Notes: a model not told the origin generated them from the sequence alone. Shown: positions 38,420 to 45,706, counted from the first letter of the stretch. The stretch: 64,000 nucleotides of DNA from Motilibacter deserti (GCF_011250635.1 NZ_JAANNP010000006.1:62001-126000); one strand, 5' to 3'. Numbers and translations are program-made.

Positions 38420-38956
38420 GTGGACGCCAGCCTGCTGCCCGAGCTCCCCGAGGGCCGGGTCCTCCCCGTCGTACGCGCCCCCGCCCACGTCCTGTCCGGG
38501 CCCGGCGCCGAGGTCGACCCGCTCGACCCGGCCGTCGTGCAGCTGGCGGCCGACCTGCTGGCGACCCAGCGGGTGTCCCCGGGATGCGTAGGGCTCGCCG
38601 CGCCGCAAGTGGGCGTCGGCTGGCGGCTCTTCTCCCTCGACGTCACCGGCCACCCCAAGGCCCGCACGGTCCACGGGCCGGTCGTCCTGGCCAACGCCGA
38701 GGTCGTCGAGGCCTCGCGCTGGGAGAAGGGGCGCGAGGGATGCATGTCCGTTCCCGACCTGACCGGTGACGTACGCCGCGCCGGGCGCGTGCTCGTGTCC
38801 GGCGTGGTGCCGGGCACGGGGGAGCGGCTGGAGGTGCGCACCGACGCGTTCGAGGCCCGTGCGTACCAGCACGAGATCGACCACTGCGCCGGCCTGCTCT
38901 TCCTCGACCGCGTCGCCGGCGCGCACGCGATCCACCAGCGCAAGACCTACCTGTAG
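38420..38956 (+). CDS. def: Peptide deformylase
   Basis: Removes the formyl group from the N-terminal methionine of new proteins; cytoplasmic Fe/Zn enzyme. 178 residues. The three family motifs are present: GCVGLAAPQVG (motif 1, GxGLAAPQ with Val in place of Gly at position 3), REGCMSVP (motif 2, EGCLS variant with Met) and YQHEIDHCAGLLF (motif 3, HExxH metal site). The Leu-to-Met change in motif 2 and the loose motif 1 suggest an accessory rather than the principal deformylase. Start GTG, two bases after the ACT gene stop. Confidence 0.9.
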   Translation: MDASLLPELPEGRVLPVVRAPAHVLSGPGAEVDPLDPAVVQLAADLLATQRVSPGCVGLAAPQVGVGWRLFSLDVTGHPKARTVHGPVVLANAEVVEASRWEKGREGCMSVPDLTGDVRRAGRVLVSGVVPGTGERLEVRTDAFEARAYQHEIDHCAGLLFLDRVAGAHAIHQRKTYL

Positions 38957-39039
38957 TCCCGCAGGCCGGGCTCGGCCTTCCGCGGGCGAGCCGAAGCGTC
39001 CGCGGGCACGGCCCGTCGGCCGTACCCTTTCGCCCGTCC

Positions 39040-39113
39040 GCCCCCGTAGCCCAATCGGCAGAGGCAGCGCTCTTAAAAAGCGCCGAGTGTGGGTTCGAGC
39101 CCCACCGGGGGCA
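39040..39113 (+). tRNA. Class I tRNA with anticodon UAA (isotype uncertain, Leu by anticodon)
   Basis: Full cloverleaf: 7-bp acceptor stem (GCCCCCG with CGGGGGC), D arm with GCC/GGC stem and one extra base in the loop, 5-bp anticodon stem (GCGCT/AGCGC) with loop CTTAAAA, a 5-base variable loop (CGAGT), T arm GTGGG-TTCGAGC-CCCAC and discriminator A. Anticodon at 39074-39076 is TAA (reads UUA, Leu). No CCA is encoded. Bacterial tRNA-Leu normally has a long variable arm, which this lacks; acceptor and T arm look more like actinobacterial tRNA-Lys. Isotype is therefore open. Confidence 0.85.
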
Positions 39114-39235
39114 CACCTTCCGGTGCGGGACGCCGGCTGCGGCAAGTCGTCCCTGCGCGCGGAACTACGCGGAGTCGCCGCGACGTTCTCATCTACGAGG
39201 CTCCGCATGGTGCGGCGCCCACCGGAGGTGTCACA

Positions 39236-40030
39236 GTGGAGAGCAGGAACCCCGTGTTCAACCGGAGCGAGGGCTTCTCGCGCGGGGGCAACGCGACGTT
39301 CCGTGACGTCCCGACCCCCACGCCGGGGTCGCTGGAGGAGATGTACCGCCGTCCGTCGGCGGGGCCGGTTCAGACCGGGCGCATGACCATCGACGACGCC
39401 GTGATGAAGACGCTCGCCTGCTTCGGCGTGCTGCTCGTCGGCGCGGCGTTCGCCTGGTTCGTGGCGCCGGGCCTGGCGTTCGTGGGCATGATCGTCGGCC
39501 TCGTGCTCGGGCTCGTCATCTCGTTCAAGCAGTCGACCAACCCGGCGCTCATCCTCAGCTACGCCGCGGCGGAAGGCCTCTTCGTCGGCGGCATCAGCGC
39601 GGTCTTCAACGACCAGTGGCCCGGCATCGTCAGCCAGGCCGTGATCGGCACGCTGGCCGCGTTCGGCGCCATGCTCGCGCTCTACAAGACCAAGGTGCTC
39701 CGCGCGACGCCGAAGTTCATGAAGGTCCTGACGATCGCGGGGCTGGCGTACTTCGGCGTGGCCCTCGCGTCCCTCGTCGGCGCGCTGTTCGGCGTCGGCG
39801 ACGGCTGGGGCTTCTACGGCATCGGCGGCCTGGGCGTGCTGCTCTGCGTCGCGGGTGTCGCGCTGGCCGCGTTCTTCCTCGTGCTCGACTTCGACTTCGT
39901 CGAGCAGGGCGTGCGCAACGGCCTGCCCGAGCGCTACTCCTGGCTCGCGGCGTTCGGCCTCATGGCCACCGTCGTCTGGCTCTACGTCGAGCTGCTCCGG
40001 CTGCTCGCCATCCTGCGCGGGAACGACTGA
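39236..40030 (+). CDS. Bax inhibitor-1/YccA-type membrane protein
   Basis: 264 residues. A soluble N-terminus of about 60 residues (NPVFNRSEGFSRGG, then TPGSLEEMYRRPSA) is followed by seven hydrophobic segments. The first is MKTLACFGVLLVGAAFAWFV and the last ends LYVELLRLLAILRG. This N-terminal arrangement is characteristic of the actinobacterial YccA-like branch of the BAX inhibitor family, thought to be pH-sensitive calcium leak channels; the role in actinobacteria is unknown. GTG at 39236 is chosen for its GGAGGT site; a longer frame upstream runs into the tRNA. Convergent with the F420 enzyme gene, with repeat arrays between. Confidence 0.85.
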   Translation: MESRNPVFNRSEGFSRGGNATFRDVPTPTPGSLEEMYRRPSAGPVQTGRMTIDDAVMKTLACFGVLLVGAAFAWFVAPGLAFVGMIVGLVLGLVISFKQSTNPALILSYAAAEGLFVGGISAVFNDQWPGIVSQAVIGTLAAFGAMLALYKTKVLRATPKFMKVLTIAGLAYFGVALASLVGALFGVGDGWGFYGIGGLGVLLCVAGVALAAFFLVLDFDFVEQGVRNGLPERYSWLAAFGLMATVVWLYVELLRLLAILRGND

Positions 40031-40091
40031 CGCAGGCCGCGCCGCGCTCGGATGGCGGCTCGGATCGCGCGGCACGCTCGCGGTAGCGGAC

Positions 40092-40123
40092 GGAGGGCCG
40101 GCCCCCAAGGGGGCCGGCCCTCC
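40092..40123 (+). terminator. Terminator after the BAX-inhibitor-like gene
   Basis: A perfect 15-bp stem (GGAGGGCCGGCCCCC 40092-40106 with 40109-40123) and a 2-base loop (effectively 14 bp with a 4-base loop), 61 bases after the stop. Confidence 0.8.
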
Positions 40124-40185
40124 GGCGTTTCCAGGGTCGCGCCGTCGCGTGGGCGGGGCCGGTGCCGGTGCCGGTGCCGAAGTGT

Positions 40186-40270
40186 GCCACTCCTCCGGAC
40201 GCGCCACTGCTCCGGACGCGCCACTGCTCCGGACGCGCCACTCCGCCCGACGCGCCACTCCTCCGGACGC
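40186..40270. repeat. Five tandem copies of a 17-bp repeat
   Basis: Units of GCCACTGCTCCGGACGC run head to tail at 40186, 40203, 40220, 40237 and 40254 without gaps. Units 2 and 3 are identical; units 1 and 5 differ by one base (TCC for TGC) and unit 4 by three. It is preceded by three copies of GGTGCC. Non-coding, between two convergent genes. Confidence 0.9.
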
Positions 40271-40281
40271 CGAGGCTCAGA

Positions 40282-40384
40282 ATGCGGCATCGTGCCGATC
40301 CGCGCCCGTCACGATGCGGCATCGCGCCGATAGAGGCGCGACGATGCGGCATCCTGCCAATCCGGTCCTGCGACGATGCGGCAT
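40282..40384. repeat. Four spaced copies of ATGCGGCAT with conserved flank
   Basis: ATGCGGCAT occurs at 40282, 40314, 40344 and 40376, each followed by a conserved three-base gap and GCC(G/A)A(T/C). The period is 30-32 bp. The spacers between are of similar length but differ in sequence. The core is a near-palindrome. It sits between the 17-bp array and the end of the LLM-family gene. Confidence 0.85.
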
Positions 40385-40407
40385 TCTGCCAACCCGGGGG
40401 CGGGCGG

Positions 40408-41382
40408 TCAGGAGCCGTAGGCCTCGCGCAGCGCGGGGAGCAGCTCGGACTCGGACCAGTCGAGGAAAGCGTCCTGGGAGTCGGCGCCGATCTGCACGAG
40501 CGCCACATCGGTGAACCCGGCTTCCACGAAAGGCTTCACGCCCTCGACGAAGGCGGCGACGTCTGGGCCGCAGGGGATGGACTCGGCCACGTCGTCGGGC
40601 TTGACGAACTGCGACGCGGCCTCGAAAGCCGTCGGCCCCGGCAGCTCGGCGTTGACCTTCCACGTCAGCCCGAACCAGCGGAACTGCTCGTGCGCGCGCT
40701 GGACCGCCGCGTCCTTGTCGCGGTCGAAGCACACCGGCAGCTGGCCGACGCGCGGCTTGCCCCGGCCGCCGGCCGCGTCGAAGTACTCCCCGAGCTCGGG
40801 CTTCGGCTCGGTGGCGATCATGAGGTCGGCGTACGACCCGGCCAGCGTGCACGACTGCTCGCCGGACACCGCGACCCCGATCTTCACCGGCTCGTCGGGC
40901 AGGTCCCAGAGCTTGGCCGACTCCACGTCGTAGTGCTCACCGTGGAAGGTGACGTAGCCGCCGTCGAAGAGCTCACGGATGATCTCGAGCGCCTCCTCGA
41001 ACATCTCGTGGCGCACGTCGACCGGCGGCCAGCCGCCGCCCACGACGTGCTCGTTGAGGTTCTCCCCGGCGCCGAGCCCGAGCGTGAAGCGCCCTTCGCT
41101 CAACAGCGCGAGCGTCGCGGCCTTCTGCGCCACGACGGCCGGGTGGTAGCGGAACAGCGGGCAGGTCACGTACGTCATGAACGGGATGCGCTCGGTGGCC
41201 TGGGCGACCGCGCCGAGCACGGTCCAGGCGTACGGCGAATGCCCCTGCGCGCGCAGCCAGGGGTTGTAGTGGTCGCTGCTCACGAGGAAGTCGTAGCCGA
41301 CCTGCTCGGCGCGTACGGCGTCGCGGACGAGCTGGCGCGGGCCGGCCTGCTCGCCCATGATCGTGTATCCGATTCGAGTCAC
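40408..41382 (-). CDS. LLM-class F420-dependent oxidoreductase (F420-dependent G6PDH-like)
   Basis: 324 residues, bacterial luciferase-like TIM barrel using coenzyme F420. Conserved stretches: MTRIGYTIMGEQAGP at the N-terminus, VSSDHYNPWL, ATERIPFMTYVTCP, GRFTLGLGAGENLNEHVVG and WDLPDEPVKIGVAVSGE, typical of the branch that contains F420-dependent glucose-6-phosphate dehydrogenase. Whether G6P is the substrate is not certain, because this branch includes paralogues of unknown specificity. Upstream on the same strand, after a hairpin, is a PPOX-type F420 enzyme, so two F420 enzymes are side by side. Confidence 0.88.
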   Translation of the reverse strand: MTRIGYTIMGEQAGPRQLVRDAVRAEQVGYDFLVSSDHYNPWLRAQGHSPYAWTVLGAVAQATERIPFMTYVTCPLFRYHPAVVAQKAATLALLSEGRFTLGLGAGENLNEHVVGGGWPPVDVRHEMFEEALEIIRELFDGGYVTFHGEHYDVESAKLWDLPDEPVKIGVAVSGEQSCTLAGSYADLMIATEPKPELGEYFDAAGGRGKPRVGQLPVCFDRDKDAAVQRAHEQFRWFGLTWKVNAELPGPTAFEAASQFVKPDDVAESIPCGPDVAAFVEGVKPFVEAGFTDVALVQIGADSQDAFLDWSESELLPALREAYGS

Positions 41383-41417
41383 AGGCTGCCGCTTGCCCGG
41401 GCTGCCGGGGGCATAAC

Positions 41418-41437
41418 CCCGCGCCGCTCGGCGCGGG
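41418..41437 (-). terminator. Hairpin between the PPOX and LLM genes
   Basis: CCCGCGCCG (41418-41426) pairs perfectly with 41429-41437, just beyond the stop of the minus-strand PPOX gene. Likely ends that transcript. Confidence 0.55.
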
Positions 41438-41442
41438 CTGAG

Positions 41443-41853
41443 TCAGCCGGAGACGTTCGGCCCCGCGCGCTCGATGGCGAACCGGAGGAGGACGCGGCGG
41501 TCACGCTCCATGGCGGCGCGGTAGTCGTCCCAGTCGGGGTGCTCACCGGCGATCCGGCGGTAGTAGTCGACGAGCAGCTCCATCGCCTCGGGCAGCGCGA
41601 CGATCTCCGCGGTGCCCTCGACCTGGACCCAGTCGCCGAAGAAGCGTTCGGTGAAGACGCATGCCGCCACTCGCGGGTCGCGGCGGAGGTTGCGCACCTT
41701 GACCGCAGTCTCCCGCGAGCTCACGATAACGCGGCCCGCGTCGTCCACGCCGACCGTGACCGGGGACAGCTGCGGCCGCCCGTCAGCGCGGAAGGTCGTC
41801 AGGACGGCCCGGGAGTTCGACCGGACGAACTCCCGGGCGCGCTCGGCGTCCAC
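41443..41853 (-). CDS. PPOX-class F420-dependent oxidoreductase (Rv1155-like)
   Basis: 136 residues, split-barrel flavin/F420-binding fold. Recognisable stretches: FVRSNSRAVLTTFRADGRPQLSPVTVGVD at the N-terminus, VSSRETAVKVRNLRRDPRVAACVF in the middle, and the C-terminal RVLLRFAIERA. The Rv1155-type family binds F420; substrates are unknown and may include xenobiotic or heme-related compounds. ATG start. Minus strand, followed by the LLM F420 enzyme. The DUF4287 gene also lies on this strand just upstream (33 bases), so the three may be loosely linked. Confidence 0.88.
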   Translation of the reverse strand: MDAERAREFVRSNSRAVLTTFRADGRPQLSPVTVGVDDAGRVIVSSRETAVKVRNLRRDPRVAACVFTERFFGDWVQVEGTAEIVALPEAMELLVDYYRRIAGEHPDWDDYRAAMERDRRVLLRFAIERAGPNVSG

Positions 41854-41886
41854 TGTCGGTGCTCCGGTGACGTCTGGTCGACGGCG

Positions 41887-42117
41887 TCAGCTGAAGCTGC
41901 GCGACGCCTTCTGCTTCACGTGCTCGTGCACGATGGCCTGCGCGTACGCGTGTGACAGGTCGTGCTCCGTCCGCAGCCAGTCGACCCGCTCCTCCTGGCG
42001 GAGCAGGCTCGGCCCGTCCTCCAGGGCCTGGAACCACTCGGCCATGGGTCGTCCGGTTGCCTGCGGGATCCGCGCGACGAGCTGGGTGTGGGTTTCCTCG
42101 GACGGGCGTAGGGACAT
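41887..42117 (-). CDS. DUF4287 domain protein
   Basis: 76 residues from the ATG at 42117. The sequence TGRPMAEWFQALEDG followed by WLRTEHDLSHAYAQAIVHEH matches the DUF4287 pattern (a short helical domain with a TGK/R-P-xxWF motif and an HGLGHGHANA-like segment, here HDLSHAYAQA). The function of the family is unknown; it is often fused to or near DUF5655. A much longer open frame upstream on this strand is antisense to two + strand genes and is not used. A soluble small protein. Confidence 0.75.
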   Translation of the reverse strand: MSLRPSEETHTQLVARIPQATGRPMAEWFQALEDGPSLLRQEERVDWLRTEHDLSHAYAQAIVHEHVKQKASRSFS

Positions 42118-42214
42118 CGGCGGTGCCTCCGTGGGTTGGCAACGTGTCGCTTCCGAGGTTCCTCCTAGACCGGGGTGGTTCGCAAGTGCCGCGCGGGCTC
42201 GCCACACTGGCGTC

Positions 42215-42571
42215 GTGATCGGCGACGAGGACGGGACGCCCCGGGACGAGCTCGAGCGTGAGGTACGCCGGGTGGCCGACCGGCTGCGCACGCTGGCCGT
42301 GGGCCGGCTGGGCGAGCCGGCTCCGCCGTGGCCTTCGCGTGCCGCCGCGGCGCGGGCCGCCGCCCAGGCACTCGCGGACGCGGCGGCACAGCTGGAGGGC
42401 GAGCCGCGGCGTGAGCTGCCCGGGCTGGCGGACACGGCGAGCGGGGACCTGGTGGCGGTGTGCGGGAGCGACCTGCTCTCCGTCCTCGACGAGCGCGCGG
42501 GGCAGGGCGACGGCGAGCCTGCGGTCGACGCGGCGCTCGGCGCGTTGCGCGACGTGCGGCGGGCGCTGTGA
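42215..42571 (+). CDS. Hypothetical protein conserved-looking in actinobacteria
   Basis: 118 residues from GTG at 42215. The composition is helical and Ala-rich (VRRVADRLRTLAVGRLG, then AAAQALADAAAQLEG), ending with a conserved-looking block PGLADTASGDLVAVCGSDLLSVLD. I have the impression of a common small actinobacterial protein but cannot name a domain. No ribosome site is visible; CACACT six bases before the GTG could be a -10 box of a leaderless transcript. The frame continues open upstream, antisense to minus-strand genes. Followed 76 bases later by the DUF3253 gene. Confidence 0.6.
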   Translation: MIGDEDGTPRDELEREVRRVADRLRTLAVGRLGEPAPPWPSRAAAARAAAQALADAAAQLEGEPRRELPGLADTASGDLVAVCGSDLLSVLDERAGQGDGEPAVDAALGALRDVRRAL

Positions 42572-42647
42572 GCACGCCAGGGCGGGCGCTGGCGCGTGGG
42601 CGCGGACGACGGCGGGCGGGCGCCGTGGTCGCGCCAGGGTGGGCGCG

Positions 42648-42923
42648 GTGAGCACGCACGAGGGCGCGCGGGCGACCGACCGCGAGCTGGAGGACTCGAT
42701 CCGCACGCTGCTCGCGCGGCGCGCGATGGGCGCCACCATCTGCCCGTCGGAGGCGGCACGCGCGGTCGGCGGGAAGGCCTGGCGCGAGCTCATGGAGCCC
42801 GCGCGGGCTGCGGCGCGCCGCCTCGTGGCCGCGGGCGAGGTCGTCATCACCCAGGGGGGCGAGGTCGTCGACCCGGCGGCGGCGAAGGGGCCGATCCGCA
42901 TCCGGCGGACGACCATCGGCTAG
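42648..42923 (+). CDS. DUF3253 domain protein
   Basis: 91 residues from GTG at 42648. A winged-helix-like small domain: IRTLLARRAMGATICPSEAARAVGG, then WRELMEPARAAARRLVAAGEVVITQGGEVVDP, matching DUF3253 (pattern TICPSEVAR...WRxLMxxVR...VxQxG). The fold suggests nucleic-acid binding but no function is known for the family. Its last four bases overlap the stop region of the convergent SGNH hydrolase gene. Confidence 0.8.
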   Translation: MSTHEGARATDRELEDSIRTLLARRAMGATICPSEAARAVGGKAWRELMEPARAAARRLVAAGEVVITQGGEVVDPAAAKGPIRIRRTTIG

Positions 42924-44101
42924 CTGGCCTGCCCGCTCCCCGTCACCGCGTCGCGGCGCTGCAGCGGCGCGACCGGCGCACGTACGTCCAAGGACTGCTC
43001 CTCGTCCGCGAGCGGCGCCGCGCGGTCAACCGGCGCGGGCCCGAGGTCGGGCCCGCGGCCCCGCGCAATGCCCGGCTCGGTCCCCTCCCCGGCGCGGGGC
43101 TCGGTCTCCGTCCCGGCGCCCGGCTCGCTGCCCGCCGGCCCCGGGCGGCGCCGCAGCAGCAGCGCCCACCGCCCGCGCGGCCCGCGCTCGCGCCCGGCCA
43201 CCTGCGTGCCGGTGACCTCCGTGCCCGCAGTGTCGGCCGCCTCCACGGCCGCCTCGGCGACGCTGCGCAGCCCCTCGCCGCGCCGGGCGTCGGGAGTGTC
43301 CTCGCCGACCGGCGCTAGGCCGAGCGCGGCGAGCACGGACGGGAGCAGCGCCTGGCCGGCGGCGCGGTAGCCCGCTGCCGACGGGTGGAAGCGGTCCGGC
43401 CCGAACATCTCCATCGGGTTCGCGGCGAACTCCGGGCCGAGCAGGTCACCGAGCGACACCGTGCGCCCGCCGGCCTCGACCACGCCGATCGTCTGCGCCG
43501 CCGCGAGCTGGCGGGACCAGTGCCGTGCGATCAGGCGCAGCGGCTGGGCGATCGGCTGGATCGTGCCGAGGTCCGGGCAGGTGCCGACCACGACCTCGCA
43601 GCCGGCCTGGCGCAGCCGCCGGACCGCCTCGTCGAGGTGCCGCACCGACGCCGAGGGGCGTACGCGGTGGGTCACGTCGTTCCCGCCGACCATCACGACC
43701 GCGACGTGCGGGCTGGCCTCCAGGGCGCGGGTCACCTGCTGGTCGAGCCCGTCCGAGCGCGCCCCGACCTTCGCCACCCGGGTGAGCCGTACTGGTCTGC
43801 GGGCGGCCGTGGCCACCCCCTCGGCGATGACGCCGCCGGGGGTGTCCTCGGCCCGGTGCACACCGAGGCCCGCGGCGCTCGAGTCGCCGAGCATCACCAT
43901 CGACAGCGGGGCGCCGGCGAAGCGCGCGCCGTAGACCCCGTCGGCGTTCGGCGAGTCGTCGACGGGCTGCCCGATGCGCCGGCGGGCGAGCTTGGCCTGC
44001 GCGGAGAGCAGCGCGTACGTCGTGGCGGACAGCGCGCCGACGCCGGTGCCGCCGTACGCCGCCCCGACCGCGATCCGCCGTGCCGCCGATGCCCGGCTCA
44101 C
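42920..44101 (-). CDS. SGNH/GDSL-type lipase/esterase with long C-terminal tail
   Basis: 393 residues from GTG at 44101 (TTG at 44125 would add eight). A short hydrophobic N-terminal segment (RIAVGAAYGGTGVGALSATTYALL) suggests a membrane anchor or signal. The SGNH blocks are clear: MVMLGDSSAAGLG (catalytic Ser), MVGGNDVTH (block III, Asn) and FGPDRFHPSAAGY (Asp and His). The last 130 residues after about 260 are low-complexity (Arg/Gly/Pro/Glu) and probably disordered. The substrate could be an acylated polysaccharide or lipid. Convergent with DUF3253 (4-bp overlap) and divergent from cbs. Confidence 0.85.
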   Translation of the reverse strand: MSRASAARRIAVGAAYGGTGVGALSATTYALLSAQAKLARRRIGQPVDDSPNADGVYGARFAGAPLSMVMLGDSSAAGLGVHRAEDTPGGVIAEGVATAARRPVRLTRVAKVGARSDGLDQQVTRALEASPHVAVVMVGGNDVTHRVRPSASVRHLDEAVRRLRQAGCEVVVGTCPDLGTIQPIAQPLRLIARHWSRQLAAAQTIGVVEAGGRTVSLGDLLGPEFAANPMEMFGPDRFHPSAAGYRAAGQALLPSVLAALGLAPVGEDTPDARRGEGLRSVAEAAVEAADTAGTEVTGTQVAGRERGPRGRWALLLRRRPGPAGSEPGAGTETEPRAGEGTEPGIARGRGPDLGPAPVDRAAPLADEEQSLDVRAPVAPLQRRDAVTGSGQAS

Positions 44102-44233
44102 GGCTGGCGCTCGGGCGGGGGACAAGGACGGCGGGCGGGCACGGGGCGACCTCCTCGATGCGTACGCAGCCGGAGGCGGTCGTGGGCGCCCGCCGGGCCG
44201 CAGGGGCCTTCACCGTATCCAAGGGCTCGCGCC

Positions 44234-44239
44234 TAGGCT
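44234..44239 (+). promoter_or_regulatory. -10 box of cbs (leaderless)
   Basis: TAGGCT, six bases before the GTG at 44246. There is no ribosome site, so the mRNA probably begins at the start codon. A TTCACC at 44209-44214 is a weak -35 candidate (19-base spacer). Confidence 0.5.
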
Positions 44240-44245
44240 GCCGAC

Positions 44246-45610
44246 GTGGAATACGCCGAGTCCGTCGTCGACCTGATCGGCGGCACACCCCTGGTCCGCC
44301 TGCGCTCCGTCGCGTCGCACGTCCAGCCGCTGGTGCTGGCGAAGGTCGAGTCGTTCAACCCGGGCGGCTCCGTGAAGGACCGCATCGCGACCCGGATGAT
44401 CGAGGCCGCGGAGGCGTCCGGGGAGCTCAAGCCCGGCGGCACGATCGTCGAGCCGACGTCAGGCAACACCGGCGTGGGGTTAGCGATCGTGGCCCAGCAG
44501 CGCGGCTACAAATGCATCTTCGTCTGCCCTGACAAGGTCGCGGAGGACAAGCGCAACGTCCTCAAGGCCTACGGCGCGGAGGTCGTGGTCTGCCCGACGG
44601 CGGTCGACCCGGAGGACCCGCGCTCCTACTACAACGTCAGTGACCGGCTCGCCCGCGAGACCGAGGGCGGTTGGAAGCCGGACCAGTACTCCAACCCCAA
44701 CAACCCCCGGTCGCACTACGAGACCACCGGGCCGGAGCTCTGGGAGCAGACCGAAGGCAGGATCACGCATTTCGTGACTGGTGTCGGCACCGGTGGCACG
44801 ATCTCGGGCATCGGGCGATACCTGAAGGAAGCTTCACAAGGGCGAGTTCAGGTGATCGGCGCGGACCCCGAGGGCTCGGTCTACAGCGGCGGCAGCGGCC
44901 GGCCCTACCTGGTCGAGGGCGTCGGCGAGGACTTCTGGCCCGAGGCGTACGACCGCGAGATCGCCGACGAGATCGTCGCGGTGTCGGACCGGGACTCCTT
45001 CGTGATGACGCGGCGGCTCGCCCGCGAGGAGGGGTTGCTCGTCGGGGGCTCGTGCGGCATGGCGGTCGTCGCGGCGCTGCGGGTCGCCGAGCGACTCGGG
45101 CCTGACGACGTCGTGGTCGTGCTGCTGCCCGACGGCGGGCGCGGCTACCTGTCGAAGATCTTCAACGACGACTGGATGGCGTCCTACGGCTTCCTGGAGA
45201 CCTCGAAGGAGGCCACGGTCGGCGAGGTGCTGCGCGCCAAGTCCGGTGACGTCCCGGCCTTCGTGCACGTGCACCCGACCGAGACCGTCCGCGAGGCGGT
45301 CGACATCTTGCGCGAGTACGCGGTGTCGCAGATGCCGGTCGTGCGCGCCGAGCCGCCGGTGAAGGCCGCCGAGATCGTCGGGTCGGTGTCCGAGGCGGCG
45401 CTGCTCGACGCCCTCTTCGCCGGGCGCGCCCACCTGGCCGACCGGCTCGACCAGCACATGAGCGCGCCGTTGCCGATCCTCGGCGCGGGCGAGCCGGTCA
45501 GCGCCGCGGTCACCGCGCTCGAGCAGGCCGGCGCCGCGGTCGTCATCGCCGACGGCGACCCGGTCGGGGTCATCACCCGCCAGGACATGCTGGGGTACCT
45601 CGCGACCTGA
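44246..45610 (+). CDS. cbs: Cystathionine beta-synthase
   Basis: PLP enzyme joining serine (or O-acetylserine) and homocysteine to cystathionine, the first step of reverse transsulfuration. 454 residues. The PLP-binding lysine is Lys44 in NPGGSVKDR. The substrate loop TSGNTG is at 71-76 and the phosphate loop GVGTGGTISG near 181-190. A tandem pair of CBS domains occupies about 320-454 (AFVHVHPTETVREAVDILREY; MSAPLPILGAGEPVSAAV), absent from plain cysteine synthases and supporting the call. Leu79 is encoded by TTA, a very rare codon in DNA of this composition. The leaderless-type promoter is six bases upstream. cgs lies 1.8 kb downstream. Confidence 0.93.
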   Translation: MEYAESVVDLIGGTPLVRLRSVASHVQPLVLAKVESFNPGGSVKDRIATRMIEAAEASGELKPGGTIVEPTSGNTGVGLAIVAQQRGYKCIFVCPDKVAEDKRNVLKAYGAEVVVCPTAVDPEDPRSYYNVSDRLARETEGGWKPDQYSNPNNPRSHYETTGPELWEQTEGRITHFVTGVGTGGTISGIGRYLKEASQGRVQVIGADPEGSVYSGGSGRPYLVEGVGEDFWPEAYDREIADEIVAVSDRDSFVMTRRLAREEGLLVGGSCGMAVVAALRVAERLGPDDVVVVLLPDGGRGYLSKIFNDDWMASYGFLETSKEATVGEVLRAKSGDVPAFVHVHPTETVREAVDILREYAVSQMPVVRAEPPVKAAEIVGSVSEAALLDALFAGRAHLADRLDQHMSAPLPILGAGEPVSAAVTALEQAGAAVVIADGDPVGVITRQDMLGYLAT

Positions 45611-45638
45611 GCCTCGACCGTCCCACTCTTCTCGCGGC

Positions 45639-45706
45639 GATCATGCACCTGTGGCGAGTTGTCCACAGGCTCTGCGTTGTGGACAACTTGCCACATGTGC
45701 ATGATC
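45639..45706. repeat. Long inverted repeat (29-bp arms) carrying two DnaA-box-like sequences
   Basis: Left arm 45639-45667 begins GATCATGCAC and ends AGTTGTCCACA; right arm 45678-45706 is its reverse complement with only two mismatches in 29; the loop is 10 bases. Each arm contains TTGTCCACA (45659-45667; complement 45678-45686), the high-GC actinobacterial form of the DnaA box. It lies 28 bases after the cbs stop, so it may be a terminator, a mobile small repeat, or a DnaA-binding site. Confidence 0.88.

Noticed and set aside
39072-39078. tRNA-Lys(CUU) read from the CTCTTAA sequence
   Set aside because: That register breaks the 5-bp anticodon stem. The stem GCGCT/AGCGC is perfect only with loop CTTAAAA, giving anticodon UAA.
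40282-40384. CRISPR array
   Set aside because: The repeated core is only 9-18 bases with about 13-base variable parts, there are four units, and no cas genes are in the window.
45639-45706. Chromosomal replication origin because of DnaA-box-like 9-mers
   Set aside because: Only two boxes, no A+T-rich unwinding region, and no dnaA, dnaN, gyrB or rpmH nearby.
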